Of a stretch of 7,778 nucleotides of DNA, positions 1 through 7,500 are shown in pieces. The notes under the pieces are model-generated. The model saw only the letters and a program-made list of their open reading frames with translations, searched no databases and was not told the origin of the DNA. The stretch is from JASJBU01 sp965372385. Its GTDB lineage: Bacteria; Pseudomonadota; Gammaproteobacteria; Chromatiales; Chromatiaceae. Position numbers and translations under genes: made by a program. The stretch's first letter is position 1. Each line of letters starts with the position of its first letter. The stretch covers positions 1 to 7,778 of the forward strand of contig CBDVCD010000159.1 of the NCBI GenBank assembly GCA_965372385.1, in the 5' to 3' direction.

Positions 1-3
1 TCA

Positions 4-168
4 TTAGCTTGCATAATAGCAACTTAATATCAGAATGGAGCGGTCAACTGCGGTTTCTAGGTTCAATGTCGCTGAGCAGACCGTGACGATATCCGGTGCC
101 CGTTCAAGAATACTTCTAACCCCGGTCCTGACCAGTTCATGATCATCAACTAAAAGTACTCTGATCAT
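4..168 (-). pseudogene. 5' remnant of a UvrY/GacA-like response regulator
   Basis: A frame of 54 codons opens with ATG at 168, preceded by a GAAGG-type ribosome binding site, and stops with TAA at 6-4. It starts MIRVLLVDDHELVRTGVRSI and continues LERAPDI. This is the beta1-alpha1 start of a NarL/FixJ-type receiver domain and is very close to UvrY/GacA; D8 and D9 (the DD pair) are the acidic pocket residues. After about residue 30 the sequence (VCSATLNLETAVDRSILIL) no longer looks like a receiver. The phospho-acceptor Asp, the Thr/Lys switch residues and the whole LuxR-type DNA-binding domain are absent; an intact protein would be about 210-220 residues. The DNA beyond the break is AT-rich. 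An insertion or recombination event probably severed the gene, although the remaining part could lie beyond the window. As it stands it cannot make a working regulator. Similarity to UvrY/GacA is from memory of the family. Confidence 0.75.
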
Positions 169-337
169 AAAGTTCGCCCTTCAGGGGTTAACAACTTTCC
201 TGTCTATAATAATTGCTGACAGCTACGCTGCCTGCCGAAGCCAGCGTGCAGAAGATTCTACCCGCTATGACCTGATTTGAGAACCATGCCATGGGACACT
301 CATAACATACCCCTGTCTTCACACTCAAAATGCCGTC
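169..337. other. Leader region of the broken regulator gene
   Basis: No convincing gene is present. On the minus strand this would be the leader and promoter region of the response-regulator remnant. It contains a short inverted repeat, CTGTC (200-204) and GACAG (218-222), around an AT-rich centre with a TATTAT sequence that could act as a -10 box. No good -35 box is visible. A 61-codon open frame that runs through it and into the REP sequence has no family resemblance and is probably chance. Confidence 0.4.
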
Positions 338-437
338 GCAGGAGCTGCCCATGGCTGCGACCAAAGGCGGCAAGCCTTTTCGGCATCTTCAGACAAAGCG
401 CCTAGCGTCGCTAATCGCAGCCATGGGCAGCTCCTAC
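338..437. repeat. REPIN: inverted pair of 23-bp REP sequences
   Basis: Two 23-bp sequences face each other at 338-360 and 415-437. The reverse complement of the right copy matches the left at 22 of 23 positions. Each copy reads GTAG (GCAG in the left copy), then GAGCTGCCCATGGCTGCGA, which folds as an imperfect hairpin with a T-T mismatch. A GTAG tetranucleotide followed by an imperfect palindrome is the known pattern of REPs recognised by RAYT (REP-associated tyrosine) transposases, and two inverted REPs about 100 bp apart form a REPIN. The 54-bp spacer carries a smaller inverted repeat, AAAGGC (363-368) and GCCTTT (374-379). The element sits in the gap 35 bp past the yqiB stop, as REPINs usually do. 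No RAYT gene is in the window. Confidence 0.8.
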
Positions 438-472
438 AGAGGCTGAATAGTGACTGATAACCGATGGTTTTT

Positions 473-964
473 TTATGTTGTTAATTCCAACTGAGCGGGC
501 TCAACCTGGGGCGCAACACCCAGCTTGAAACCATGACCCTGCAGCACACAATAGGCCAGCCACTTGGAAAGAAAGAGATTTATCCTCCAGCGCTGCTCCA
601 GGGTTGGATTGGCTCCCCAGCGTCTGAGCGGCAGGCTGGATTGGCAGAGATCCAGCACATCCACCTGTCGTGAGTCGTGGTAGACCCTGAGTTGCGCATC
701 CGGATCGGCTGAGTGCCCCGTCTCATGGGGAAAGTAATAGGTCAGATGAATCAGGGACGTGTAGGGCGTCTGCTCGTGGATCTCCAGATGAAGATCCATC
801 CCCTGATCCAGCGAGGAGCAGAGTCTTCCCTGTAGCCGCCGAAGATCCGGCGCCAACCGCATCAGATGCCGGTAGTTCTCTTCGCTCAGATCCAACATGG
901 ACCCCATCGTGGGGCGCCCGGAAAGCAGGCTTTTCAGACTCCAGGGATAGTAAGGCGCTCTCAT
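473..964 (-). CDS. yqiB: DUF1249 / YqiB family protein
   Basis: A protein of 163 residues, similar in length to E. coli YqiB (about 140) with a slightly longer N-terminus. Family signatures are visible: LSEENYRHLMRLAPDL near residues 26-41 (compare the 'E-NY-RL-RLLP' pattern), LRVYHDSRQVDVLDL in the middle (the RLYHD motif), and INLFLSKWLAYCVLQGHGF near the C-terminus (compare INQFLADWLRYCLAHG). The biochemical role of this family is not established. There is no signal peptide or membrane segment, so it should be cytosolic. The ATG at 964 directly follows an in-frame TAG, so it is the earliest possible start; GGTGA about 8 bases upstream is a weak ribosome binding site. A later ATG in the MGSMLDL stretch is possible but would remove residues that look like part of the family. 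In E. coli yqiB lies near cpdA and nudF; those neighbours are absent here, and the gene stands alone with long gaps on both sides. Confidence 0.82.
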   Translation of the reverse strand: MRAPYYPWSLKSLLSGRPTMGSMLDLSEENYRHLMRLAPDLRRLQGRLCSSLDQGMDLHLEIHEQTPYTSLIHLTYYFPHETGHSADPDAQLRVYHDSRQVDVLDLCQSSLPLRRWGANPTLEQRWRINLFLSKWLAYCVLQGHGFKLGVAPQVEPAQLELTT

Positions 965-1275
965 CTATGCGGTCACCAGCAGGTTACGATTGTTATGGAT
1001 CTGTTCTCCTTACTAAGGATAACGGCAATCATGGGTATAAATCCCATAATAAAACCCCGGCAGGAACAATCCTTGCCATGCACGGCGCGCGATGACGCGT
1101 AATAGCCAGTCTATTGCAAGGGTAAGGTTCGCAGAACCGAACGGGGGCATACGGATGTGCACCCAGGACCGGACGGCGGAGCAGGACAGCGCAACCGTAC
1201 GGCGCAACGCCGCCACGGAGCGAAGAGGGCGTGCAATTTCCGGGGAAACCTATTCGTGATGGGTATTAAGCTGCA
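965..1275. other. 311-bp gap with no confident gene
   Basis: This stretch holds the leader of yqiB and the trailer of the thioredoxin-like gene. Two unassigned short open frames overlap on opposite strands: a plus frame from an ATG at 1092 to a TGA at 1257-1259 (55 codons, arginine-rich) and a minus frame at 1013-1216 (67 codons, ending in a hydrophobic and aromatic stretch). Neither has a good ribosome binding site or a recognisable family. Several hairpins are visible: GGTTC-GCA-GAACC (1126-1138), CGGCG-CAA-CGCCG (1200-1212), and a bulged GGCAGGA/TCCTTGCC stem around 1059-1077. Read on the minus strand, the last is followed by GGGGTTTTATT and could be a weak terminator. I see no tRNA or known RNA family. 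Confidence 0.45.
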
Positions 1276-1653
1276 TCAGGCGTTCTCACCGCCCTTCTTT
1301 TCCGCTTCGATCTGAGCACGAACCTCATCCATATCCAGCTCACCCGCCTTGCCCAGCAGATCGCGGAAAGCGGAATCTGGCAGGGCCCCTGGCTGGGAGA
1401 AGATAATGATGTTGTCGCGGAAGATCATCAAGGTCGGGATGGAACGGACCTGGAAGTGCATGGCCAGCTCCTGCTCCTCTTCGGTATTGACCTTGCCGAA
1501 GATGATGTCAGGATGATCCTCGGATACCTTCTCATAGGTCGGTGCAAATGAGCGGCATGGACCACACCAGGTCGCCCAGAAGTCAATGATGACGAAGGCG
1601 TTGTTGGTAATGGTATCTTCGAAATTGTCTTTTGTCAGATCTACGACAGCCAC
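1276..1653 (-). CDS. Thioredoxin-like protein (WCGPC)
   Basis: With the start chosen here the protein has 125 residues. It is a classic thioredoxin fold: DFWATWCGPC gives the active-site dithiol Cys30/Cys33 and the buried Asp24 (equivalent to Asp26 of E. coli TrxA), and SIPT gives the cis-proline Pro73. It should reduce protein disulfides in the cytosol, or act as a co-chaperone-like thioredoxin. There is no signal peptide. It is longer than E. coli TrxA (108-109 residues) through a charged, helical C-terminal tail (GELDMDEVRAQIEAEKKGGENA region). I chose the GTG at 1653 because AAGGGG (1666-1661) lies 7 bases upstream and the protein then begins MAVVDLTKDNF, a typical thioredoxin start; an upstream ATG at 1731 would add 26 unrelated residues and run into the adk terminator. 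The gene follows that terminator, so it probably has its own promoter. It could be a specialised paralogue rather than the main TrxA. Confidence 0.88.
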   Translation of the reverse strand: MAVVDLTKDNFEDTITNNAFVIIDFWATWCGPCRSFAPTYEKVSEDHPDIIFGKVNTEEEQELAMHFQVRSIPTLMIFRDNIIIFSQPGALPDSAFRDLLGKAGELDMDEVRAQIEAEKKGGENA

Positions 1654-1687
1654 TTTGTAGCCCCTTGTGATGAAAAAAATTCCTTTA

Positions 1688-1724
1688 ATCATATCAGAAC
1701 TTTCTAATAATATCATCTTCTGAT
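1688..1724 (-). promoter_or_regulatory. Candidate promoter/operator of the thioredoxin-like gene
   Basis: The AT-rich gap between the adk terminator and the GTG start contains TATGAT (1693-1688), a good -10 box. No strong -35 box is found at the right spacing. An inverted repeat, ATCAGAA (1693-1699) and TTCTGAT (1718-1724) with an 18-base spacer, brackets the position where RNA polymerase would bind and touches the -10 box. It may be a regulator site, but this rests only on symmetry and position. Confidence 0.35.
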
Positions 1725-1730
1725 CGACCA

Positions 1731-1755
1731 AAAAAGGCCGGGATGTCCCGGCCTT
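1731..1755 (-). terminator. Intrinsic terminator of adk
   Basis: On the minus strand the sequence reads AAGGCCGGGA, a two-base turn, TCCCGGCCTT, and then a run of T. The stem is a perfect, GC-rich 9-10 bp hairpin (1734-1742 with 1747-1755) directly followed by a T tract, which is the standard layout of a Rho-independent terminator. It begins 24 bases after the adk stop codon, so adk is the last gene of its transcript. Confidence 0.9.
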
Positions 1756-1778
1756 CCTGGGGTTCAGAATAGACGGTT

Positions 1779-2423
1779 TCAGCCCAGTCCGGAAAAGATC
1801 TGTTCCCGTATGTCGTTCACACTGCCAACACCGTTGACCTTGATGTATTTGCAGGCACCCGCATCGGCGTCCTTAGTGTAGAAGGCGACCAGCGGCTCAG
1901 TCTGGTCATGGTAGACCTTGAGGCGTGCCTTCACGGTCTCTTCCTGGTCGTCGGCACGCTGAACCAACTCCTCACCGGTCTCGTCGTCCTTGCCTTCCAC
2001 CTTGGGTGGATTGAACACCAGATGGTAGGTACGACCGGAAGCCAGGTGCACGCGGCGACCCGACATGCGCTTGATGATCTCTTCATCGGGCACATCGATC
2101 TCTACCACCGCATCGACCGGCACACCCGCCTCTTTCAGCGCATCCGCCTGGGGAATGGTGCGGGGAAAACCATCGAACAGGTAACCATTCTTGCAATCAT
2201 CATCGGTGATACGCTCTTTTACCATCCCCATGATGATGTCGTCGGAGACCAGGCCACCCTCGTCCATGATCTTCTTGGCCGCCACACCCAGCTCGGAACC
2301 GGCCTTTACATGGGCACGCAGCATATCTCCGGTGGATATCTGGGGAATAGCGTACTTCTCTTTGATGTAGTTCGCCTGGGTACCTTTACCGGCACCTGGG
2401 CCGCCCAACAGAATCACGCGCAT
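1779..2423 (-). CDS. adk: Adenylate kinase
   Basis: Adenylate kinase interconverts ATP + AMP and 2 ADP in the cytosol and sets the adenylate energy charge. The product has 214 residues, the same length as E. coli Adk, and aligns along its whole length by eye. The P-loop GGPGAGKGT is at residues 7-15 with Lys13 contacting phosphates. QISTGDMLR and LFDGFPRT carry the AMP-binding and arginine residues. The LID region (GRRVHLASGRTYHLVFNPPK onward) has no zinc-binding cysteines, so it is the non-zinc form usual in Gram-negatives. The ATG at 2423 is chosen because GGAG lies 7 bases upstream and it gives the standard MRVILLGGPGAGKGT start. An in-frame ATG at 2489 would add 22 residues foreign to the family. 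The gene lies downstream of htpG in the same direction, as in E. coli, but the gap of about 150 bp and the intervening inverted repeat suggest a separate promoter. It ends in a strong terminator. Confidence 0.98.
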   Translation of the reverse strand: MRVILLGGPGAGKGTQANYIKEKYAIPQISTGDMLRAHVKAGSELGVAAKKIMDEGGLVSDDIIMGMVKERITDDDCKNGYLFDGFPRTIPQADALKEAGVPVDAVVEIDVPDEEIIKRMSGRRVHLASGRTYHLVFNPPKVEGKDDETGEELVQRADDQEETVKARLKVYHDQTEPLVAFYTKDADAGACKYIKVNGVGSVNDIREQIFSGLG

Positions 2424-2437
2424 AATGGATCTCCATT
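2424..2437 (-). promoter_or_regulatory. Short hairpin over the adk ribosome binding site
   Basis: Immediately before the adk ATG the DNA reads AATGGA-TC-TCCATT on the plus strand, a near-perfect palindrome. In the mRNA this gives a 5-bp AAUGG/CCAUU stem with a 4-base loop that contains part of the GGAG ribosome binding site. It could dampen translation or make it temperature-sensitive, but the stem is short and weak; the role is inferred. Confidence 0.4.
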
Positions 2438-2484
2438 TGGTATGTGTTTGGTGCGGCAAAGTTTGCCACAGCCTTGGGTAATCA

Positions 2485-2537
2485 GCCATTCGAGGCTATG
2501 AATGGCAGGATATATAGGTCTTATGAAAGGCAAGCTA
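2485..2537 (-). promoter_or_regulatory. Candidate adk promoter with start-site inverted repeat
   Basis: Upstream of adk a TATATC box (2514-2509) could act as -10; TAGCTT (2537-2532) lies 17 bases further upstream but is a poor -35 match. Just downstream is a 7-bp inverted repeat, GCCATTC (2485-2491) and GAATGGC (2500-2506), which would sit about at the transcription start. It may form a 5' stem in the mRNA or be a protein site. The promoter call is weak. Confidence 0.3.
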
Positions 2538-2566
2538 TCAGCTATCAGTCGTCTGCTGATAGCTGA
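2538..2566 (-). terminator. Inverted repeat after htpG, possible terminator
   Basis: TCAGCTATCAG (2538-2548) and CTGATAGCTGA (2556-2566) form a perfect 11-bp stem with a 7-base loop, 5 bases after the htpG stop codon. On the minus strand the tail after the stem is TAGCTTGCCTTTC, which lacks a real T tract, so it would be an imperfect intrinsic terminator or an mRNA 3'-end stabiliser. One stem arm is partly repeated directly next to it (AGCTATC AGCTATC), hinting at a small repeat unit. Confidence 0.55.
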
Positions 2567-2571
2567 CGGTT

Positions 2572-4476
2572 TTAAGCCGAAAGGTTGAGCATCAGCGTGT
2601 TCAGACGCCGCACGAAGGCCGCCGGATCATCCAGCTGGCCGCCTTCCGCCAGTTGCGCCTGGTCGAACAGCACCTTGGTCAAGTCACCAAAACGCTCTTC
2701 ATCCCCTTCTGATTCAAGCCTCTCCACCAGGGGATGGGTCATATTGATCTCCATGATCGGCTTGGCCCCTGGCGCATCCTGACCGACTGATTTCAACACC
2801 CGGGCCAGGTTGGCGCTCATATCGTAGTCCTCCACCACCAGACAGGCGGGGGAATCAATCAGGCGATGACTAACACGGACCTCTTTCACCCCCTCGCCCA
2901 ATATGCCCTTGACCTTCTCCAACAGATCCTTGTGCTCTCCCGCCTGTTTCTCTTGGGCCTCTTTCTCTTCCTTGTCTTCCAGCTCACCCAGGTCCAGGGA
3001 GCCCTTGGCCACGGACTGCAGCGACTTGCCGTCAAATTCGGTGAGGCTGGAGACTAACCACTCATCCACCCGGTCGGCGAGTAACAGCACCTCTATATCC
3101 TTCTTCTTGAAGACCTCCAGATGGGGACTGAAACGGGCCGCCGCGGTGGTTTCCGCGGTGATGTAGTAGATCTTCTCCTGCTTCTCCTGCATGCGTGACA
3201 GGTAATCCTCCAGGGAGACAGTCTGCTTGTCATCCTCATTATGGGTGGAAGCAAAGCGCAACAGCCCGGCGATCTTCTCCTTATTGGCAAAGTCCTCCGC
3301 AGGACCCTCCTTGATCACCTTGCCGAACTGATCCCAGAAGGTCTGGTATTTTTCCGCCGCGTTTTTCGCCAGCTTTTCCAGTTCGCCGAGGATACGCTTC
3401 ACGTTGGCCTGGCGGATGGTGTCGATCTTGCGGTTGTGCTGCAGAATCTCGCGGGAAACATTCAGCGGCAGGTCGTCGGAGTCGACCACCCCCTTGACGA
3501 AGCGCAGATAGCGCGGCATCAGTTTCTCCGCCTCGTCCATGATGAAGACCCGGCGCACGAAGAGCTTCACCCCATGCTTCTGATCCCGGTCCCAAAGGTC
3601 GAACGGGGCCCGTCCAGGGATATAGAGCAGAGATGTGTACTCATTGGTACCCTCGACCCGGTTATGCACATAGGCCATGGGGTCTTCGAAATCATGGGAG
3701 ACGTGTTTGTAGAACTCGTTGTACTCCTCGTCGGTGATATCGGACTTGGAGCGCAACCACAGTGCGGTACCCTTGTTGACCCGTTCGAACTCCGGCTCCG
3801 CCGGTTTCTCCTCATCCTCGTTGTAGAACTCCTTCTCCATCTCCACCGGCATGGTGATATGGTCGGAAAACTTGGAGATGATGCTGCGCAGACGATAGCC
3901 TTCCAAAAACTCTTTCTCGTCCTCCCGCAGGTGCAGAATGACATCGGTACCGCGGCCTGGCTTGTCCACATTCTCGATGGAGTAGGCGCCCTTGCCATCC
4001 GATTCCCAGCGCACCCCATGCTCCTCGCCCAGACCGGCACGTCGGGTCAACAGCGTCACCTTGTCGGCCACAATGTAGGAAGAATAGAAGCCGACACCGA
4101 ACTGGCCGATCAACTCGCTGTCCTTGGCCTGATCCCCCGACATGGATTCGAAAAACTTACGGGTGCCCGAACTGGCGATGGTGCCGATGGTCTCACTCAC
4201 TTCCTGACGGTTCATGCCGATGCCATTGTCGGAGATCGTCAGGGTACCCGCCTCCTTGTCGAGGCTAACCCGGATCTTCAGCTCCGGATTGTCTTCGAAC
4301 AGCGCCTCATCGGTCAGCGCCTCAAAACGTAGCTTTTCCGCCGCATCCGAGGCATTGGAGATCAGCTCACGCAGAAAGATCTCCTTGTTGCTATAGAGGG
4401 AACGGATTACCAGGTTCAATACCTGGCTGACTTCTGCCTGAAACGCCAGGGTTTCCTTTTGGGCTTCCACGGTCAT
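2572..4476 (-). CDS. htpG: Molecular chaperone HtpG (bacterial Hsp90)
   Basis: HtpG is the ATP-dependent Hsp90 chaperone of the bacterial cytosol; it remodels client proteins together with the DnaK system. The product has 634 residues, the usual length (E. coli 624), and is intact. The N-terminal GHKL ATPase domain (about 1-230) shows ELISNASDA with catalytic Glu37 and Mg-binding Asn41, DNGIGM at 83-88, and GQFGVGFYS at 124-132, which forms the ATP lid. The middle domain carries LPLNVSREILQ with Arg342, the arginine that contacts the ATP gamma-phosphate. The C-terminal dimerisation domain ends in a short tail without the eukaryotic MEEVD motif. Before it lies a charged, Glu/Lys-rich stretch (ELEDKEEKEAQEKQ). 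The ATG at 4476 follows GGAGG with a rather long 12-base gap, and no better start exists. A sigma-32 type promoter lies upstream, so heat-shock induction is expected. The gene order htpG then adk is conserved with E. coli. Confidence 0.98.
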   Translation of the reverse strand: MTVEAQKETLAFQAEVSQVLNLVIRSLYSNKEIFLRELISNASDAAEKLRFEALTDEALFEDNPELKIRVSLDKEAGTLTISDNGIGMNRQEVSETIGTIASSGTRKFFESMSGDQAKDSELIGQFGVGFYSSYIVADKVTLLTRRAGLGEEHGVRWESDGKGAYSIENVDKPGRGTDVILHLREDEKEFLEGYRLRSIISKFSDHITMPVEMEKEFYNEDEEKPAEPEFERVNKGTALWLRSKSDITDEEYNEFYKHVSHDFEDPMAYVHNRVEGTNEYTSLLYIPGRAPFDLWDRDQKHGVKLFVRRVFIMDEAEKLMPRYLRFVKGVVDSDDLPLNVSREILQHNRKIDTIRQANVKRILGELEKLAKNAAEKYQTFWDQFGKVIKEGPAEDFANKEKIAGLLRFASTHNEDDKQTVSLEDYLSRMQEKQEKIYYITAETTAAARFSPHLEVFKKKDIEVLLLADRVDEWLVSSLTEFDGKSLQSVAKGSLDLGELEDKEEKEAQEKQAGEHKDLLEKVKGILGEGVKEVRVSHRLIDSPACLVVEDYDMSANLARVLKSVGQDAPGAKPIMEINMTHPLVERLESEGDEERFGDLTKVLFDQAQLAEGGQLDDPAAFVRRLNTLMLNLSA

Positions 4477-4543
4477 GTTTGAAATCGGCCTCCACCGGTG
4501 TCAATAGATTGAAAATGGGCGGATTCTAACAAATCCGAGCTGG

Positions 4544-4572
4544 AGATTGGGGCTGTGGATGGTTTTTTCAAG
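4544..4572 (-). promoter_or_regulatory. Sigma-32 (RpoH) heat-shock promoter of htpG
   Basis: On the minus strand CTTGAA (4572-4567) is followed after 14 bases by CCCCAATCT (4552-4544). The known RpoH consensus is CTTGAA, 13-14 bases, CCCCATNT, so the -35 box is perfect and the -10 box differs by one base in its core. Its distance of about 70 bases from the htpG ATG fits a heat-shock gene. The -35 box overlaps the TGA stop codon of the upstream channel gene. A small GGATT/AATCC repeat (4521-4536) lies in the resulting leader. Confidence 0.82.
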
Positions 4573-7500
4573 CGTTTGTTGATAAATCATTCGGGCGCGA
4601 CAGCATACCCTGCCCCGGCATCTCCTTGATGTAAACATCCTGCTGTGGGTAGGGGATGCTGATCCCCGCCTCTTTAAGGGCATCCCAGATGGCGAACAAT
4701 ACCTTGGACTTCACCTCCATGCGACTGAACTGCTTTACATCCAGGTAGTAGTGGATCCTGAAATCCACGGATGAGGCGCCAAACTCGTGCAACCAGATAC
4801 GCGGCGGCGGCTCGAGAGAGACCTCCGGCTGCATGGTGACCGCCTCTTCGATCACCGCCTGGGCTTGGTGTGGGTCATCCTGGTAGTGGATGCCGACAAA
4901 TAAGACCGTGCGTACTACATTGTTGGAGCGGGTCCAGTTGATGAAGGCGTTGCTGACCAGATCCGCGTTGGGAATGATCACATCCTGGTTGTCCCAGGTG
5001 GTCAAGGTGACCGAACGCATGCCGATCTGCGAAACCTCCCCCTCCTTGTCGCCGATGGTGACCCAGTCATTCGATCGAACGGGACGCTCGGCAAGCAGGA
5101 TGATGCCACTGATGAAATTGTTTGCAATGTTCTGCAGACCGAAACCTATACCCACACCCAGGGCACCGGCGAACACGGTCAGACTGGTGAGATCGATGCC
5201 GATGACACTCAATGCCACCAGCAGGCCAATCACCACTACTGCATACTGGGTAAACACAGAGAGGCTGTTGCGTATTCCCAGGTCCCTGATATTGCTGTAT
5301 AGCCAGCTGAAGGTGATCTCACGCACCCAACGTCCGCTGTAGAACACCAGGACAAGCAGCAACAGGGAGCCCAACAGATCGAGGCTGTTGACCGAGGTTT
5401 CGCCGATGCTGAAGAGGGGTTGACTCAGCCATCCCTTGAGGTCGAGGCCGGTGGTCGGATCACCCACGAACAAGCGATAGAGCATATACAGCAGCACCAG
5501 AAACAGCAGCAGGCGGGTCAGGAAGTGGATGGGTTCCAGCAGACTCTTCACCCAGAAGGCACTGTGTTGCGAGCGTTGTTTGATGGCGGCTTCGACCGTG
5601 CTGGCCAGATCCATGACCAGGCCACGGGCGATCAACCAGCCAGCCAGGATACCGATCACTAATGCCAGATAACCCGCCACATACCAGGCCAGATTGATAT
5701 AACCCAAGATACCCAGCACCGCGGCACTCATGATGGCCAGAGGGATTGCCCACCCGGCCAGGCCCAGCAGACGCACCCAGTAGACATTCTTGCTGTTCTC
5801 CCTGAACATCTCCATCAGCAGGGTACGGATGCGTAATGTTAAGTAGGCAGGCGGCAGCAGCAACACCACGAACATGCGGTCGAACAGATCCCGTAGTGAA
5901 GCAGAAAATAAACCCATGTGGGCGATGACCAAAACCAGGCAGGCCAGCGCCACGACAATGGTATAGATGACGATCAGTCGGTGGAGCCCAGGTTGTTTAG
6001 CTGGAAAGCCAACGGATGAGTTCAGCACCCAGCGACTGAGATCGATGGTCACCCGCGCCCCCAGCCAGGCTCCCGCCAGTGAGCCAATTACCAGCAGACC
6101 TGGGGGCACGATATCCAGCAGCCAGCCGGCGATAATCAGCAAACCTCCGAGCAACAGGCTATAGCGGTTATCTCTGAACAATGCCGTGCCAACCAGTGTG
6201 GCCTTATGCGCGAAGTTATACTCCGCATCGGACGGCTTGATCTTCGACAGGCGCCCCAGACCCAGACAGGCAGCGATCCATAACAGTTCCAACAGGAGCA
6301 AGAGTGTCCAGGTCCCCACCTCCGCCTGCTGCATGGCGGTCCAGAAGGCAAACAGGGTATTGCGACCGATCTGTACGGCTTTGCCTGGCATTGACACCAA
6401 CTCTTTGAACAGGGGTTGCCATTCGCTGGCGCTGCCCGGCAACCGATGCCGCTCAGTCAAACCCGCTTTCTTCTGTTCAAGGTAGGCTGCCTCGGTCTCC
6501 ACGGCACGCTCCCGCACCCTATCGGAAAGCCGGCTGATTTTATCCACCTGGTCGGTTAATTTTTCAAACAGTCGCAAGAAGATTGCCTGGGTCTGGCGAT
6601 ACTCCTGTTGATGTTCGCTATCGATCAGACTGCGTTTATCGATGACCTCCTGACGCAGCTGCAACAGGGTACGTTTACTGTTCAGCAGACTCCCCAGGGA
6701 GCTAAGCTGGTTGCTCAGTTTCTCCAACTCAGCGGACCTCCTCTTCAAGGCCCCGAGTTCGAGCTCTAATTCCACTGTACTGGTCGTGATCTTTTCCAAA
6801 TGAGCCCTGGTCTGCTCCCATTTAAGCCGGTTACCCAGCAGAAAGATCGACTCTTCGGCCTCCAGCAGCTGCATTTCCAGGAGATCGATCCTGGCCAGGT
6901 GGGTGTCCGGATTCTCCCTGAGCTGAGTCAGTTGGTTGCGCAGATCGATAACCTTGTTCTGCCAGCTGCTCTGTTCCGCATTCAGTTTTTGCTCCAGCTC
7001 CTCCAGGGATTGCTGACGGACCTTTTCCTGTTGACCCTGGAAGGTCTCATGCAACTCCCTGAGCCACTGTTCCGCCAGAGCCAGACGCTCCTTGGCCAGC
7101 TTTTTCCGCTTTGAAAGCTGTTTGGTATGTTGCTCTTCCAGCTCCAGCAGCTGTTGTTTCTCCGCCAATACCTCCTTGGTATTAGTCAGCAGCTCTTTCT
7201 CATCGGCGGTATCCGAGGCCGCCGTCAGGACCTGGATCTGATCCTTCAACAGCTGGATGGCGGTGGTGAGTTCCTTGCGGGTCTGCGCCGAGGCGGCGAT
7301 GTCCAGATCGATGGATTCGAGGGCAACCTTACGGGTTTCCACGGCCAGCTGGACCTGTTCCACTTCAACCTGGGTAAGCGTGCGAGTGAGCAGATCAGTG
7401 GAACGATTCGGTTCCTGTACCCGCCAGGCAGTCAGCTCCTGTTCCTGCTCGGCCAGATCGGCGGCCTCTTCATCCAACAGATTCTGCCGGCTGGCAACAA

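Noticed and set aside
188..373. A 61-codon minus-strand frame running through the REPIN left arm
   Set aside because: Part of it is the REP sequence itself, it has no family resemblance, and it lies in the leader of the broken regulator gene.
445..480. AACC-GAT-GGTT followed by a T run as a plus-strand terminator
   Set aside because: The stem is only 4 bp, and there is no plus-strand gene for it to end; the T run is partly the yqiB stop region on the other strand.
1654..1731. A longer thioredoxin start at the ATG ending at 1731
   Set aside because: The extra 26 residues do not match thioredoxins and the start would abut the adk terminator; the GTG at 1653 has AAGGGG 7 bases upstream.
2424..2489. 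A longer adk start at the ATG ending at 2489
   Set aside because: It would add 22 residues not found in adenylate kinases; the ATG at 2423 has GGAG at the right distance and gives the standard 214-residue protein.
1908..2501. A 197-codon plus-strand open frame opposite adk
   Set aside because: It lies antisense to a complete, textbook adenylate kinase, with no independent ribosome binding site or recognisable domain.
3241..4332. A 363-codon open frame on the plus strand opposite htpG
   Set aside because: It is a shadow of the htpG reading frame on the opposite strand. HtpG is intact and fully conserved there, and the antisense product resembles no family.
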